Below are positions 31,854-43,003 of a stretch of 64,000 nt of DNA, one piece after another (position 1 is the first letter of the stretch; every line of letters starts with the position of its first letter). This DNA comes from Ottelia alismoides (taxonomy: Eukaryota > Streptophyta > Magnoliopsida > Alismatales > Hydrocharitaceae). The stretch is from the NCBI GenBank assembly GCA_037367405.1, contig JAZKJV010007258.1:1-64000 (forward strand), given 5' to 3'. Below the pieces are notes generated by a model, which did not search any database, was not told where the DNA came from, and saw nothing but the letters and a program-made list of their open reading frames with translations. The position numbers and the translations under genes were made by a program.

Positions 31854-34800
31854 CTATGCTCGTCCTCGAGCATCAAAAAGAATGACTAAGTTGAATTAAC
31901 CCCCTTGTGCATGTGAATACAGGATCCAATCTGATCAAGTCGACTCGACTTTAGAGATCCAAAATTCTAGAGTTCAACCCAGCCTTAATCAAGAGGCTTC
32001 CCATTCCTCTATTTCTCTAGACTCCCTCTAATGTACATATAAGCTAAAGGATATGAAGTTTAGTGTTGACTGCAATTTCGAGAGTAGAGTCAAGTCTTCA
32101 CCCAAAGTCTTAGTCCGAGAAAATCTCCTCAGGACCCAATCCTCGGCACTAGGGAATAAATCAAATCTTGCATTCAGTCCACCGTCTCCTTAGTTGTCAG
32201 ACTTTAGAAAATGTAGATGGTAGGCCAGAGATGGAGGGCATGGGATTGTGTCAATTCTTCTCTCCCTCTCATTGGAACAAGGATTCTCTCTAGTGCCATT
32301 TACGCAACACATTTTTTTTGGTGTTGATCAGTGCGTCCGTCAAGAGAAGTTGGAGCCGTCTGCACTTGTTTTCCTGGGAGTACACCGGGGTGTGTCTCTT
32401 TTGAGTACCTATCGTACCTTCGACACCCAGACTTGTAGCATTTACGATGCAGAGCCCTTTTTTGGTGCAAGCCCGACTCCTGGTCCTAATAGCGGTGGTC
32501 CAAGTGGACGGACACTTTGAAAAGTTTGGGAGCGCTCGCCTTTGGTGGAAGCTCTTTGATATGTAACTTTGTGGAATGAGAGCTTTTCTTTGATTTTCAT
32601 TGACTTGTATAATTTGTGGCTAGCTCCACTGCTTTTACCAAGAGTTGGCGCACACTGATCAACATTTTTTTATTAATTTCACACCCTGGCACTTAGGTTA
32701 ATATCAAGAGATTAGTATAAGAATCAAGTTCTCATACTGGCTAATATTGCTAACACTCAGGTTTCATGAAGCTTTCAAAAATTTTATCCCATCCTCGAGC
32801 ATCATTAGATCAAATCCAGACTCGAATCCCTCATCCCAATCCCTCAGGTGAAGAGTCAACTCATCTCAATCAAAACCACAGTCGTGCATGTGTTGTGCTG
32901 ATCATATTCTTTATGTCTGAGACTAGGCATGGAATATAGCATGCAAATCTAGAAACCTAGAGGAATGTGAATGATTAAGTCAATGACCCTGATGACTAAG
33001 GCTGGTTAATCCTAAAATCTCAAAGACCTCAAAAAGCTAATTCTCCTTAACCAATTCAGATCCAGGGTGAAAGTGTAAGTGTAGAGGACTAATCCAACTT
33101 CTTCATTCAAAAACAAGACACACTTTTTAATTCATTTTTTTTTCGAACTTTAAGAGATATTAGAACTACCTAAACTCAATTGAGCATCTGCGATTCAGCC
33201 AGTATGGATGTAAGTACAGGCCGAAGCCCGTTGCTTGAGGACGGGGCCTTGCGCGATGTCCTCTAAACCATCCAATCTGCTAAGGGCGAACCCTCACTGA
33301 ACGCGGCTGACTTAATTGGGTTTAGTAGTCACCAATGACTCTTAAAGGATTTTGTGGTTTTTCTCATTTTTTATGGATTTTAATGAAGGTTAAAACACGA
33401 GTTAAACTCAACTTTCCTTGAAAAAGAGAAGGCGATTTTTCAAAACCATGTCACACAAAATTAAAAGTTTTCAAAACATTTTCAAAAATCATTTTCAAAA
33501 ATATTTTTATAAAAATAGCGTAACATAATATCGAAAAGCCGCGAAATCATTTGAGTTCTCTTAGTCCAACGATTTTTACCTTAGCCAAAAAGTTTTAAAT
33601 TTTTCAAATTTTTCAGATTATAGCTAAAGTAAATATACGGTATATACGGTATCCCCCCTATACTTAAATTTTGCTATGTCCTCATTGCACTAGATGTTAC
33701 AAGTACATAGGTCCATTTAAATATATAGGAATATACGGGAGCTAAGAGGGACTCCCCCTATACTTAGGTTAGAAATAACCTAAGTATGAAGGCAAGAAAA
33801 GAGGAGTAGAGAAAATCACGGGGACTTGGGTCCCCCCTATACTTAGGCTGAGATTAGCCTAAGTATAAAGATGGGAATTGATGTTGGGAGGGACCCAAGG
33901 TGAACGAAGAAGAGGAATGGATTTACAAGTGAGCGGTTGAATCTTTGAAGATGAAATGGAGTGACTAAGGTTTTAGGGTTGTGTAGCAAACATGGCTCAA
34001 TTCAAGCAAGCAAAAACCCATAATTTCACCAACTCACACATGAAACCAACCGAAGTTGGTTTATTATCTTGTCAGTTTTATTGGTGATAAAGCCTTAGAT
34101 ATTTACGCGAAAAATGTGAAATGAAAATCAAGGCGTATGCGCGGGTGTTGCTCTCCCAAAACCGAATTTTACTCCATTTTTGGTTGACTTGCAATTAATA
34201 GTCCCAATTTTATTTTGAATTATCACTGAATTAAGGTTAGCACATCAATCAGAAAATCATCGGCTACCGTTCATTTCTTTTCCATTAATCCTAGGTGATC
34301 AATCTAGGAAATGAAAGCCGAGAAAAACATGTATTCGATGAAAAAAATGCGATCTAGGCTAAGCGATAAATCATGCAGTGATTTGACGATAAATCCGCGA
34401 AAAACTGGGGCCGTTTTGAAAAGCAAATCCAACATGTATGCAAGTCGAAAAAGCCGCACCTAATCATGCATCTATTAGCGGTGATTGATCTTCATTAATT
34501 TTAGCTAAGTGATGCGATATTATGTGCGTCTACATTTAGTGTGTCCTACCTACGATCAAGCACATAAAAATATGAAAAATAAAATGAGCTCGTAGAGCCG
34601 CGTGCCTATCCTAGGTCGACACTCAAGTGGGGACGATCCCCACACAACCACATTCATTCGATTACACACGCGAGTCTTCGATCGTAGACCGCTGTAAAAG
34701 ACGAGTTTATTATAAGCAAAAATAAAATGCGACACACATTTTTTTCTTTTCTTTCTTATCGACTCCAAGCATGCTTCTGCGGCTCCTCGCAGCGGGGAGT

Positions 34801-34972
34801 ATCCTGCTCCTCGCCTCCTTGATCCATCAAGGGCTCTGCCACAAAAACAATAGTTAGATATCAAATAAGGAAGAAAAAATTTTATATGCAAAATATATGA
34901 TCATTTGACCTATAAAAAGAAACACTAAATTAAACGCACAAAAATCCAAAAAAATATAAGAAATGAGCCGTG
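31854..34972 (-). other. Noncoding internal region of element A
   Basis: About 3.1 kb between the polypurine tract and the PBS without any retroelement protein motif in either strand. The left two thirds correspond to the 3' untranslated region of B (the start ...TATACTTAAAC.TTGCTCGTCC is shared), including the hairpin-polypurine modules at 33758-33788 and 33838-33868. The right third corresponds to the 5' leader. Thus gag, protease and pol are missing as one block, as in LARD-type elements. A shared block near 33170-33300 (CAGCCAGTATGGATGTAAGT) also occurs inverted in C at 53700-53745. Confidence 0.75.
33758..33868 (-). repeat. Hairpin-polypurine modules of element A
   Basis: Two hairpins (33758-33788 and 33838-33868), each pairing TATACTTAGG.. 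with ..CCTAAGTATA and each next to a run of five or six C on the plus strand (G on the element's sense strand). A third polypurine copy without the hairpin is at 33652-33668. Equivalent modules occur in B and C. Confidence 0.65.
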
Positions 34973-34990
34973 TCCCCGGCAACGGCGCCA
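34973..34990 (-). promoter_or_regulatory. Primer-binding site of element A (tRNA-Asp)
   Basis: Minus strand TGGCGCCGTTGCCGGGGA, complementary to the 3' end of plant tRNA-Asp including CCA, two bases from the LTR end at 34993. Confidence 0.88.
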
Positions 34991-34992
34991 TT

Positions 34993-37900
34993 TGATGAGC
35001 CGCAAAATTGGCCCTTTAAGAGTGCGTTTTTAGCACCTCAATCATGTCGTAGCAGTCGGGCCGATTTTGGTCATCAAAGAGACTACCTCATTGATACATG
35101 TCAAATGAGAATGCGATGGTCGTAATATTTTATTTTACTTGGCAAGAAACCAAGGTCGAACTCAGGGACACGAGCCTCTCTCGTATTAATCGGATTTGAG
35201 TTTATTTAATTAAGTGTTGAGTTAAAAGCACATAGGTCAAAATCGATCAAATTAATGTCCAATTAATATTGATGATTCGTTGCAGTCGGATACGAGGGGT
35301 TAATCAAAAACCACTTATCGATTAATGTGAAGTTAATTTTAAGCGGCAAATTTTTTTACTTGGTGGAGTCCAAGGTCGATCTCAGGGAGGCATCTGTCTC
35401 CTTAGATAAATTGAAGCAATTATTCAAGTGTAAGATTTTCGGGAGGTAATTTTTTTTGTCTTTTTCAATTTCTGTGCAGACTTATGCAGACAATACAGGC
35501 CAATTTAATGTTCAATTTAATTATGATATCAAATGAAGTCCAAAAATTATGAAAATTGACCAGTTGATTAATGAGGATGAAAATGTACACTAATTTTTTT
35601 GGAATTTTGCGACACTAAATAAATTTACTGTGAATTAAATAAACAGACAGAGTGATTTTCAGTATTTAATTTTTAATAAATATCAAACCACAATTTTTTC
35701 AAGAACTAAAATTATCCTAGGTGGCTCTAATGATAAGGGACCTAGGAAAATTAACAGAACTTAATTTCACTGTGAAATAAATTAATTAAAATTAATTTAA
35801 GAAAATCATTTAACAATTTATTTAGGCCTCGATATGCGTGCAAATGATATGAAATTTTTATGGTATGCTAAGAATAGTGTCCTTAAGCTACTGTGAATTT
35901 TTGATGATTTTTGAAGGCACAGAGAATTAACTATAAATCAAAAGGTGTCACTGGGCAAAATATGTCAAAAAATCACCAATTAATTCACTAATAATTCAAC
36001 TGAACTTACAAAAATATGACACGTGGACCAATAGACAAAGGACAAAATTCCCAACAAAATGCAATTTTTAAATTTTCAAAATGATGTAAAATGCAATCTA
36101 GGGATGCGTGCAAACACATGGGTGTAAATGCAATACAGGAAATTAAAATTACAATAAGCAAATATGCAGACAGGGACTAAAATGCAATTACCTATAATGT
36201 GGGGGACTCTTGTGCAAAATCTCCACAGGGCACGTGCTCCTCACGTGGGATCTGCTTCATAGGGACCTTTTTGCAAATATAAAAAGCTCCAGGGGCTTCT
36301 GTGCAATTTACCCAGGTCGCACGTGCTCCTCACGTGGGCGGCCTAGGCTCGGATGGCTGCGGCGGCTCGGATCGAGGTTCGGGCGCTTTGGAGGTTCGGA
36401 GATTGGTTCGTGCGACCCGAACCTAGGCTCGGAGAGGAGGGTCGGGCCGAGGCTACGTGGCGTTCTGAAGGCCCTCGGATCAAGATGGATCCGAGGGTTG
36501 TCGGTGCTGACGCGTGGCGTGTCCTCTGGTCTTTGGATTGATGATGATCCGACGGTCGAAGGCGAGTCCGGTGGCGAGCGACGTGGCGATGTGAGGGCCG
36601 TTCGATCGATGCGATCGAACGACAGCTGCTCGTCCGCTCCGACGATCCTCCGCCGCCTGCGGAGGAGAAGGCGGGGCTCCGGCGATGGGGCTGTAGCTCC
36701 GCCCGTCCTTCCTCGTATCGCTGACGCTCTCCGGCTTGTCAGAGATAGCCCGGAAGCTACGCGGCGTGGAGGCGGAGATGATGGTGGTCTCAGGAGCATC
36801 GGAAGGTGGCCTGATGACGACGGCGATGAAGCTCGAAGATGGCTCCGGCGACCTTCCGTTCAGTGAGAAGATGGGTCCTGCAAGTGTGAAATAGAGAGCC
36901 GGAGCTCGTGCGGGTGTTTGTGGAGAGATGGAGGTGACGGTGCTCCGACCAAGTGGCGGAGCTGGAGGTCGATGGTTGGTGGAGTGCGTCGTCGGGCGGT
37001 GCGGATGTGGCCGCGAAGATGGGAGCTTCGACGCGAAGCTCGTCGAGATGGATTGGAAGCGATAGAATGATCTATGACGGCGAATAAAGTCGGAGAAAAC
37101 GAAGAAAAAAAATAAGAAATGATCGGAGAGGAAATAGAGGAATCTACCTGGGGAATGGAGCTCAGGTTTGAGCTCCAGGTCGTCGCTCGAAGGTCGGTAG
37201 ATGGCCTGAGCTCACGCAGCTCGCGGATGGAGGCTGCAGCACGGCGATGGTGGCCGTGGATCTCGCCGGAGTTGAATCCCTTCGTCGCTCGATGAATCAC
37301 CTAATTGCTGTCACCAACTGAAGGATCAGAGCTCGGGGATACTCTCTGGAGTGGCGGATGGGGGTGAAGTCGACCGGAGGTGGCGTATTTATAAGTTGAA
37401 GGTGGTGGCTTGGCTGGTGACGAGGCGAGGTTGGTGGTCGACGTGGGGCGACTCTGGTGGGGGTGGTGGATCGTGAGGTAGACGGCGAGGATGAGGGACG
37501 AGTGGGTGACGTCGTGGGAGTGTTGGCGGTCGGAGAGGATGGCTGACGTGCATCCAAGAATAGGAAGGGGGCGCCCCTCCCGCAAGGCAAGGGACGTGGG
37601 AGAGAGGGGCGCCCGGAGGTAGGAGACGAGGTCTCCACTGTTGGATCTTGTGATCCAACGGTGGTGATCAAAGCGGAAGGGGACGTGTAGGATTCGATCC
37701 GGGGCTCGGAGATGATGGGCTGTGGTGGAGCCACGTGGCGTGCTCTGCGCGAGGCGTTGACGTGCGGTTAAGATGGAGCACGGGGAAGATCTGACGGCTA
37801 TGGAATTAGGCGCGCATGGGCAGAGCTGGGCCGTTGGATCTGAAGCGAGATCCAACGGCTGAGGACGCAGGCGGATGAGGCGAGGGGAAGCGGGCCGCGT

Positions 37901-38546
37901 GGCGCAACCAGAAGGCGCCACGTGGCCTGCTGTGAGTGGCTGGAAGAAGAGACACGTGTAGAGAGAAGAGGGAGCCGAATTTGGAAAAACTCAAAACATG
38001 AAAGTTGTAGATCTTGATGAGATCTACAAGTTTCATGTTGACCAAAGACGGAGATGAGGTCAGATATGATATATAAATACAAGGATACATAGATATACAT
38101 ATGTAGTATACAAAGTGGCCCAAAAACCCAACTTTCTCATACGAGCTCCAAATTCAATGAAATTAGTCTCATTTTGAAGGTCTTTTAATATGTAGTATTC
38201 TACGAGTAAGTAGACCCAATTCGGAGTTTGTATGAGGCCTTTATGTGTATTTTAGTGTACAAGGGGCCTAGGGCTTTATTGACTAATTTACATGGGGGAT
38301 TTTTGGCATTCTTCCCTATATTATCAACTAAGGAGTATATATTATAGAGAAGAGGTTATTTTAGGGATTAGGTATTTTACAAGGGACTTTGGCTTCTTAC
38401 TTAAATGCAAATGAGCTGCTAAAATGTATGATTTATGACTGCATGCATGAGTGCTATTTATGCAATATAAAAGGAAATATGCCTCTATTTTCTCAGGAAC
38501 AAGGCTCTATTTTTGACTTTTGAAGTGATGAATCACAGATTCATCA
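34993..38546 (-). repeat. Chimeric central LTR of the composite
   Basis: The first ~245 bp (34993 to about 35238) match the start of LTR-A, whereas the remaining ~3.3 kb (35245-38546) match LTR-B (48140-51437) almost base for base. The switch occurs around a GGTCAAA shared by both parents. It serves as 3' LTR of B (polypurine tract at 38547) and 5' LTR of A (PBS at 34973-34990). It carries a minus-strand TATA box at 37386-37393, a hairpin at 37995-38039 and CCGTTGGATC-type hairpins at 37638-37661 and 37831-37858. Confidence 0.82.
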
Positions 38547-38561
38547 ACCCCCTATACTTAA
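38547..38561 (-). promoter_or_regulatory. Polypurine tract of element B
   Basis: Minus strand TTAAGTATAGGGGGT immediately upstream of the LTR start TGATGAATC. Confidence 0.8.
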
Positions 38562-40340
38562 ACCTTGCTCGTCCCCTGGCACTAAATGAAATGCAAGAGT
38601 GAAATGATTTTGGGTTCCAAACCAAGGTCATGAACACAAGTTGAAAAATGGAGCCTGACTCGACCTTTGGATTAATTGTGTGGCGGAACCTTATTTGGAC
38701 CTGCACTTAAGACCTAACAGACTTCAAGTTCCACAAGTCTTCTATTCAAGACGCCTCAATAGTCAGGTCAAAACAAATCCTCAAACGCAATTTTCTGATG
38801 ACTATGATTCTTACTTGTACTGTGTAAGTGATTTGTAACTCTCCACATCAGAAATGGCTCGGAACCAGCCTCCTCTAACAAGGTAACTCAATAACCCGGT
38901 CCAGTAACTCTTTCCTCGAGGAGCGGGGTATTCCCTTCTAAGTTCAAGTGCGACCAACTCAAGAGGAGGGGGTAGAGAAGAGAATGGACGGTAGCCAGTG
39001 TAGCTACCTATCCCGGGATGCCTGACCAGTGTAGCCAAGTCATCCAACTGCATTTCTTTACTAGTATACAGGCTCCGACAGGTATTTTCTCTTGGACCTG
39101 TCTGATTTTTTTTGGAGTTTTTGCATTTTTTTTTCAACAAAAAGCAGCATGTACATCAGGATTTTTTCCTCTTGAGTCAGTAGACTATCCCTCTTTTGAA
39201 GCATTATTGCAACCCACAACATCCTGTCCTTAGATGTCAACACCACCAGACTAGGTTGAGATGCACTACCCTCCCTAGAGGAGGACGGATGTTTCCACCC
39301 GTGTGCTACTCCAAGCTAAAGGATTCTACCTCCTCACCACCTCATCAATGAAGAGCTACGTGCATTGTGCTTGTCCAAGTTAGGTCACTGTCTATAAGAA
39401 TCATGCGTGTGCACGAGATATTCTACTTATACTAATCAAGATGACATGTGAACATAGACATGCGGACTCAAAGAATTAAGTCACTTGACTTGAGAAATCT
39501 TAACTCCAGTTCCTATAAGGTTCCTCTGAAATTAGGTGGATTAAGGTCAAATTAAGTCCATCCTCAATATCTACTCATAACTTGGTCCAGAACCCACTAG
39601 CTTTTCACTTTGCATATGCAAAGTATGCAGATGAGATGAGATGTCATGCTATGAAAATGCAAGACTCTTTTTCTTTTTCTTGGATGCAGAGATGATATGC
39701 ACGAGTAAATAAGAAGCCTTTATTCATTTTTATTTTTCATTTTCATTTTTTTTTTGAATTTTTATCCACCCGTAATTATTGTAAAATATATACAAAAATA
39801 CGCGAAAGTACGAGCTATGGGTAAAGTATATATGTAATATGTACACGCCCCCTATACTTAGCGTGTGCTATGTCCTCAGAGCATGAAGAGCGAGGAAAAA
39901 GACATAGCTCGTGCTAAGCGTAGGAGAGCCAAAAGGAACAAAAAGTATAGAAGTCGTCTCGCCCCCCTATACTTAGGATCTGGCAGCCTAAGTGTAGAAG
40001 AAGATCAGAAATGGGGCGGACGAGGGAAAGATGAGAAATGGATGAGTATACAATGCGGGCATCGGTCCCCCCTATACTTAGGCTCAGGTCAGCTTAAGTA
40101 TCGGTAGGAAATGAGTATGAGGACCAATGTGATCTGGAGAATGTACAGTGAACCGACTCGGGTGACCCCTCCCCCCTATACTTAGGATTTGGTCATCCTA
40201 AGTATAGTCCAAGGTAATGGTTCGATGATTGTGGGGATGGGTTACTAGAATCGCAGGGGTAAAGGATAGGATGTACAAGACTGGTGGTATACACAGATGA
40301 GTCGGTCTGAATCTTTCAAGATGCTGCTGATGGCTGGAGT
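38562..40340 (-). other. 3' untranslated region of element B with hairpin-polypurine modules
   Basis: 1.8 kb between the pol stop and the terminal polypurine tract, no coding motif. On the sense (minus) strand it starts with three hairpin modules at 40176-40207, 40072-40100 and 39967-39997 (period about 105 bp), each pairing CTATACTTAGG-type arms with CCTAAGTATAG, followed by six G. A fourth polypurine copy is at 39848-39862. The left part (38800-39300) shows only short frames. Confidence 0.72.
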
Positions 40341-43003
40341 TCATTGCTGCAAGGTCTCTTGCGCGGCTCGATGTGAATCTGCTGTATCTGTCTCGCGCAT
40401 GAATACAATCTCCTCCTCATGGACTAACTGTTCATTGGATTCGACGAAGTGCTTCAACAGCTGCCCATTCACTATGAATGTCGGTGCGTCATCTGCGAGA
40501 TCTGAGATCTCAACACATCCACTATCATGCACCGTACGAACGACAAATGGTCCCGTCCACTTAGACTTTAACTTGCCTTGGAAAATCTTCAGCCTAGCAT
40601 TGAACAACCATACCTTCTGTCCAGGAACAAAGGTCTTTCGTCTGATATATCTATCATGCCAACGCTTCACCTTGTCCTTGTACACCAAACTATTGTCGTA
40701 TGCTCGGTTTCTAACTTCCACAAGCTCATTCAGATCCATGTCTCTCTGTTTCCGACCGAGGTGTGTGTTCCAGTTGACCTTCTTTATTGCCCATTCTGAT
40801 TTGTGCACTAACTCTGCAGGCAAATGGCACGGCTTTCCGAATACCATTCGGAATGGGGAGGTGCCTAACGGTGTCTTGTAAGCCGTCCTATACGCCCAGA
40901 GGACTTGATCCAAGATCTGATACCAGTCCTTCCTGTCCGGGCGGACAAGCTTTTGCAATATGGTTTTCACCTCCCTATTCGACACCTCAGCCATACCATT
41001 GGTTTGTGGGTGGTAAGGACTCACGACACGGTGTTCGATGCTGTAGTCCTTCAGGAGTTTCTTCACCTCCCGATTCACAAAGTGGCTACCCCCGTCTGAT
41101 ATCATCATCTTGGGGATCCCGAACCTAGAGATTATGTTCTCTCTGATGAATTTACAGATAGTCCTGCTGTCTGCGGCTCGGGTCGGGATAGCCTCCACCC
41201 ATCTGGACAGATAATCTACCGCAAGGAGGATATATTCGAACCCGTGGCTGACAGGGACCGAGCCCATGAAATCGATGCCCCAGGCGTCAAAGACATCACA
41301 AATGATGACCGGCTGCATTGGCATCTCATCCTTGGAACCAACGGTTCCTCCCATTCTCTGGCAAACTGGGCACGACTTCGTGAAGGCGGTGGCATCGCAA
41401 AACAGAGTCGGCCAGTAAAAGCCACACTGAAGTACCTTCCATGCGGTCCTCTTCCCGGAGTGGTGTCCTCCTGCCTCTAAGCTATGGCATAAAGAAAGGA
41501 CACTCTGGTATTCCTCCTGAGGAATACAACGTCTCCAGACACAATCCAGTCCTTCAAAGAAAAGGATCGGATCCTCCCAATGGTAGTGTCTAGCGTCCGA
41601 CTTTAGTCGGTCGATTTGGCTCTTGGGCCAATCCTCGGGAACTTTCTTGGAGACAAGATAGTTCACGATATTGGCGTACCATGGGAGTGAGTCGATAACA
41701 AAAATCGACTCGTCAGGGAAGGAGTCTCGAATCGGGGAAATCTCGGAAGTATTAAGATCTTCAAGACGAGAAAGATGATCGGCCACTACGTTCTTCTTTC
41801 CAGGTTTATCACGGATGTCCAAATCAAACTCCTGGATAAGTAAAATCCAACGAAGAAGACGCGCCTTCGCGTCCTTCTTCTCCATTAAATATCGTAGTGC
41901 CGCGTGGTCTGTGAACACAGTTACCTTGGATCCGATTAAGTGAGATCTTAATTTGTCCAAGGCAAACACTACCGCAAGCATTTTCTTTTCTGTAACTGTA
42001 TAGTTACGCTGAGCAGAATCAAGCACTTTGCTTGCGTAGTGAATTGCAAACGGGACGCCATCTCTTCTTTGTCCCAATACAGCCCCAACAGCATAATCTG
42101 AGGCGTCTGTCATGATCTCAAAAGGTAGAGACCAATCTGGGGCTTGTAGGATGGGTGCGTCCATGATCATTCCTTGTAAAAGCTTAAAGGCCTCTAGACA
42201 TTTGTGATCTACAATAAACTCCATGTCCTTGCCTAAAAGCTCAGTTAGCGGTCGAGCAATTTTAGAAAAATCCTTAATAAATCTCCTATAGAATCCGACA
42301 TGCCCGAGGAACGACCGCAACTGTCTTACGTTGGTTGGTGGCTGGAGTCGTCTGATCACGTCCACCTTGGCAGGGTCAATCTCCATTCCTCTCTTGGAGA
42401 TGACATGCCCCAACACTATGCCCTCCGTCACCATGAAGTGACTTTTCTCCCAGGAGAGCACCAGATTAACCTCACAACATCTTTTGAGGACTCGGTCCAG
42501 ATTCCTAAGACAGGAATCAAAAGAATCGCCGTGGACCGAGAAGTAATCCATGAAGGCTTCCAGGAATTCGCCGACCATTTCGGCGAATACAGCAATCATG
42601 CACCTTTGAAAAGTACCTGGAGCATTGCATAGCCCAAAAGGCATGCGCCTGAAAGCATAGGTACCAAAGGGGCATGTAAACGTGGTCTTTTCCTGGTCCT
42701 CCGGATCTATGGCTACTTGATTGTAGCCCGAGAACCCATCAAGGAAGCAGAAGAATTCTTTCCCCACTAATCTTTCTAGGATCTGATCAATGAACGGTAG
42801 GGGGAAATGATCCTTCTTCGTCGCGGCATTCAAGCGTCTGTAATCCACACAGACGCGCCACGACGTGGGTACTCTCGTCACGATCTCCTCTCCGTCTTCG
42901 TTGGTGGTCGTCTGAATTCCCGACTTTTTCGAGACAACATGGATTGGGGCCACCCACTTAGAGTCGGAGATTGGGTAAATGAAACCCGCGTCGCACCATT
43001 TTT
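40341..43003 (-). pseudogene. Athila-like Pol of element B: RT, RNase H, integrase
   Basis: Minus-strand 870-codon open frame (40341-42953), with the frame extending upstream to about 43010. [15 protein letters not shown] (32-44), [12 protein letters not shown] (68-79), then FMDY at 134-137 where FMDD/YMDD is expected; the codon TAC at 42543-42545 replaces the second catalytic Asp. RNase H follows ([37 protein letters not shown]). Integrase has the HHCC knuckle (GGHHSGK...SCPVCQRMG), the triad [17 protein letters not shown] and [10 protein letters not shown] all present, and a WTGPFVV C-terminal (GPY/F-like) segment. Length and motif order are typical of the Athila/Tat branch. Apart from the upstream frameshift and the RT lesion it looks intact. 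Confidence 0.92.

Noticed and set aside
34973..34990. tRNA-Asp 3' end-like sequence as a tRNA gene fragment
   Set aside because: Only 18 bases match and they sit exactly at the LTR boundary, so they are a primer-binding site.
36210..36866. 218-codon plus-strand frame in the chimeric LTR, repeated at 49101-49757
   Set aside because: It lies in a GC-rich LTR core where stops are rare, is antisense to the element, has low-complexity Arg/Gly composition, and overlaps open frames on the other strand. Its repetition just reflects the two LTR copies.
37301..37921. 206-codon minus-strand frame in the LTR, repeated at 50192-50812
   Set aside because: Pro/Ser/Arg-rich translation of GC-rich LTR DNA without any domain; preserved because the LTRs are nearly identical, not because of visible selection.
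40297..41480. Several plus-strand frames opposite the B pol gene
   Set aside because: They are antisense shadows of a well-supported minus-strand RT-integrase frame.
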